A stretch of DNA of 5,413 nt, taken from positions 1-5,413 of the forward strand of contig CAJMPE010000131.1 in NCBI GenBank assembly GCA_905215275.1, in the 5' to 3' direction. Source of the DNA: an uncultured bacterium. GTDB lineage: Bacteria; Actinomycetota; Coriobacteriia; Coriobacteriales; Coriobacteriaceae. Position numbers and translations under genes: made by a program. Positions 4,525-5,413 of the stretch are shown piece by piece; positions within the stretch are counted from its first letter, which is position 1; every line of letters starts with the position of its first letter. Below the pieces are notes generated by a model. That model was not told where the DNA came from. It saw only the letters and a program-made list of their open reading frames with translations, and ran no database searches.

Positions 4525-5413
4525 ATGACTGTTACGTTCGAAGGTTACGAGCGCCGCGCTGACAAGATCAACAAGTGCCTCGCCGACAACGGCATCGCCT
4601 CCCTCGAGGAAGCTCTGCAGATCTGCACCGACAAGGGCTTCAACCCGCGTGAGATCGTCAACAACACCCAGTCCATCGCCTTCCAGAACGCCGAGTGGGC
4701 CTACACCCTCGGCTGTGCTCTCGCTGTCAAGCGTGGCGCCAAGACCGCTTCTGAGGCTGCCGCCATCATCGGCGAGGGCATCCAGGCCTTCACCGTTCCC
4801 GGCTCCGTCGCCGAGGACCGCAAGGTCGGTCTGGGCCACGGCAACCTGGGCGCTATGCTGCTCTCCGACGACACCGAGTGCTTCGCCTTCCTGGCCGGCC
4901 ACGAGTCCTTCGCTGCCGCTGAGGGCGCTATCGGCCTGGCTCTGAACGCCAACAAGGCTCGCAAGAAGCCGCTGCGCGTTATTCTCAACGGTCTGGGCAA
5001 GGACGCCGCTCAGATCATCGCCCGCATCAACGGCTTCACCTACGTGAAGACCCAGTTCGACTACTTCACGGGCGAGCTCAAGGTCGTCGAGACCATCCCC
5101 TACTCCGATGGTCCCCGCGCCGCCGTCAACTGCTACGGCGCCGACGACGTCCGCGAAGGCGTCGCCATCATGTGGCACGAGAACGTCGACATCTCGATTA
5201 CCGGTAACTCCACCAACCCCACGCGCTTCCAGCACCCCGTCGCTGGCACCTACAAGAAGGAGCGCCTCGAGGCTGGCAAGAAGTACTTCTCCGTCGCTTC
5301 TGGTGGCGGCACTGGTCGTACCCTGCACCCGGACAACATGGGCGCCGGCCCTGCCTCTTACGGCATGACCGACACCATGGGCCGTATGCACTCCGACGCC
5401 CAGTTCGCCGGTT
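4525..5413 (+). CDS. GGGtGRT-family protein (function unknown), 3' end beyond window
   Basis: The first 296 codons are present with no stop; the family is about 330 residues long from memory, so some 35 are missing. The name-giving motif SGGGTGRT is at 259-266 and continues LHPDNMGAGPASYGM at 267-281. Glycine-rich stretches also occur at GLGHGNLGAM (102-111) and ILNGLGKDA (153-161), which could suit phosphate or nucleotide binding, though this is conjecture. Cysteines are at 18, 34, 64, 119 and 203, with no CxxC or ferredoxin-like pattern, so a bound cluster is not evident. No signal peptide or membrane segment is seen, so it is probably cytosolic. The ATG at 4525 has AAGGGAGG at 4508-4515, and the gene begins 18 bases after the scaffold stop, so the two form one operon. 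The biochemical role of this family is not known to me; its neighbour suggests work with an Fe-S or metal cofactor. Codon use is as biased as in the scaffold gene. Confidence 0.85.
   Translation, partial: MTVTFEGYERRADKINKCLADNGIASLEEALQICTDKGFNPREIVNNTQSIAFQNAEWAYTLGCALAVKRGAKTASEAAAIIGEGIQAFTVPGSVAEDRKVGLGHGNLGAMLLSDDTECFAFLAGHESFAAAEGAIGLALNANKARKKPLRVILNGLGKDAAQIIARINGFTYVKTQFDYFTGELKVVETIPYSDGPRAAVNCYGADDVREGVAIMWHENVDISITGNSTNPTRFQHPVAGTYKKERLEAGKKYFSVASGGGTGRTLHPDNMGAGPASYGMTDTMGRMHSDAQFAG

Noticed and set aside
3781..5391. Long 536-residue open frame on the - strand
   Set aside because: It lies wholly antisense to the scaffold and GGGtGRT genes, both of which carry clear family motifs. 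Long antisense frames are expected opposite strongly biased high-GC genes.

Overview
The window looks like chromosomal DNA of a high-GC, Gram-positive gut anaerobe. A Collinsella-like member of the Coriobacteriia is my best guess. It rests on the codon bias (GCC, CTC, ATC, GAG, AAG), strong AGGAG-type ribosome binding sites, a SUF system with SufU instead of SufE or IscU, and the presence of a GGGtGRT-family gene. The genus is inferred from remembered family traits and was not searched.

Layout, left to right. Positions 1-1921 are the tail of a SUF iron-sulfur assembly operon on the + strand. It holds the last 56 codons of a SufB/SufD-family protein, then sufS (cysteine desulfurase), then sufU (zinc-dependent sulfur acceptor). 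The genes overlap by 4 and 8 bases, which suggests translational coupling, and a perfect 12-bp hairpin with six T's (1952-1984) ends the operon. Positions 1985-2575 hold no convincing gene. They do hold short hairpins, including two related units in opposite orientation (2183-2218 and 2373-2415). Positions 2576-3379, on the - strand, encode a 267-residue protein of the IS200-like/REP-associated transposase (RAYT) superfamily with a C-terminal helix-turn-helix. Its catalytic signature appears eroded: HVD in place of HUH, and Ser in place of the Tyr of the RYIHxNP motif. Positions 3380-3771 are a divergent intergenic region with a perfect 12-bp palindrome (TTTCAATTGAAA) and weak promoter-like hexamers. 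Positions 3772-5413 hold a second + strand operon: a diverged NifU/IscU-like scaffold protein, then, 18 bases on, a protein with the GGGTGRT motif that runs off the end of the window.

How it fits together. SufS takes sulfur from cysteine and passes it through SufU to the SufBCD scaffold, which needs SufD. The second operon, less than 2 kb away, pairs another scaffold-like protein with a family of unknown function. Its role is therefore probably also in iron-sulfur or metal-cofactor handling, but this is inference from neighbourhood and homology. That gene pair is the best candidate here for an undescribed system. The eroded RAYT and the nearby inverted hairpin units are the second most interesting item.
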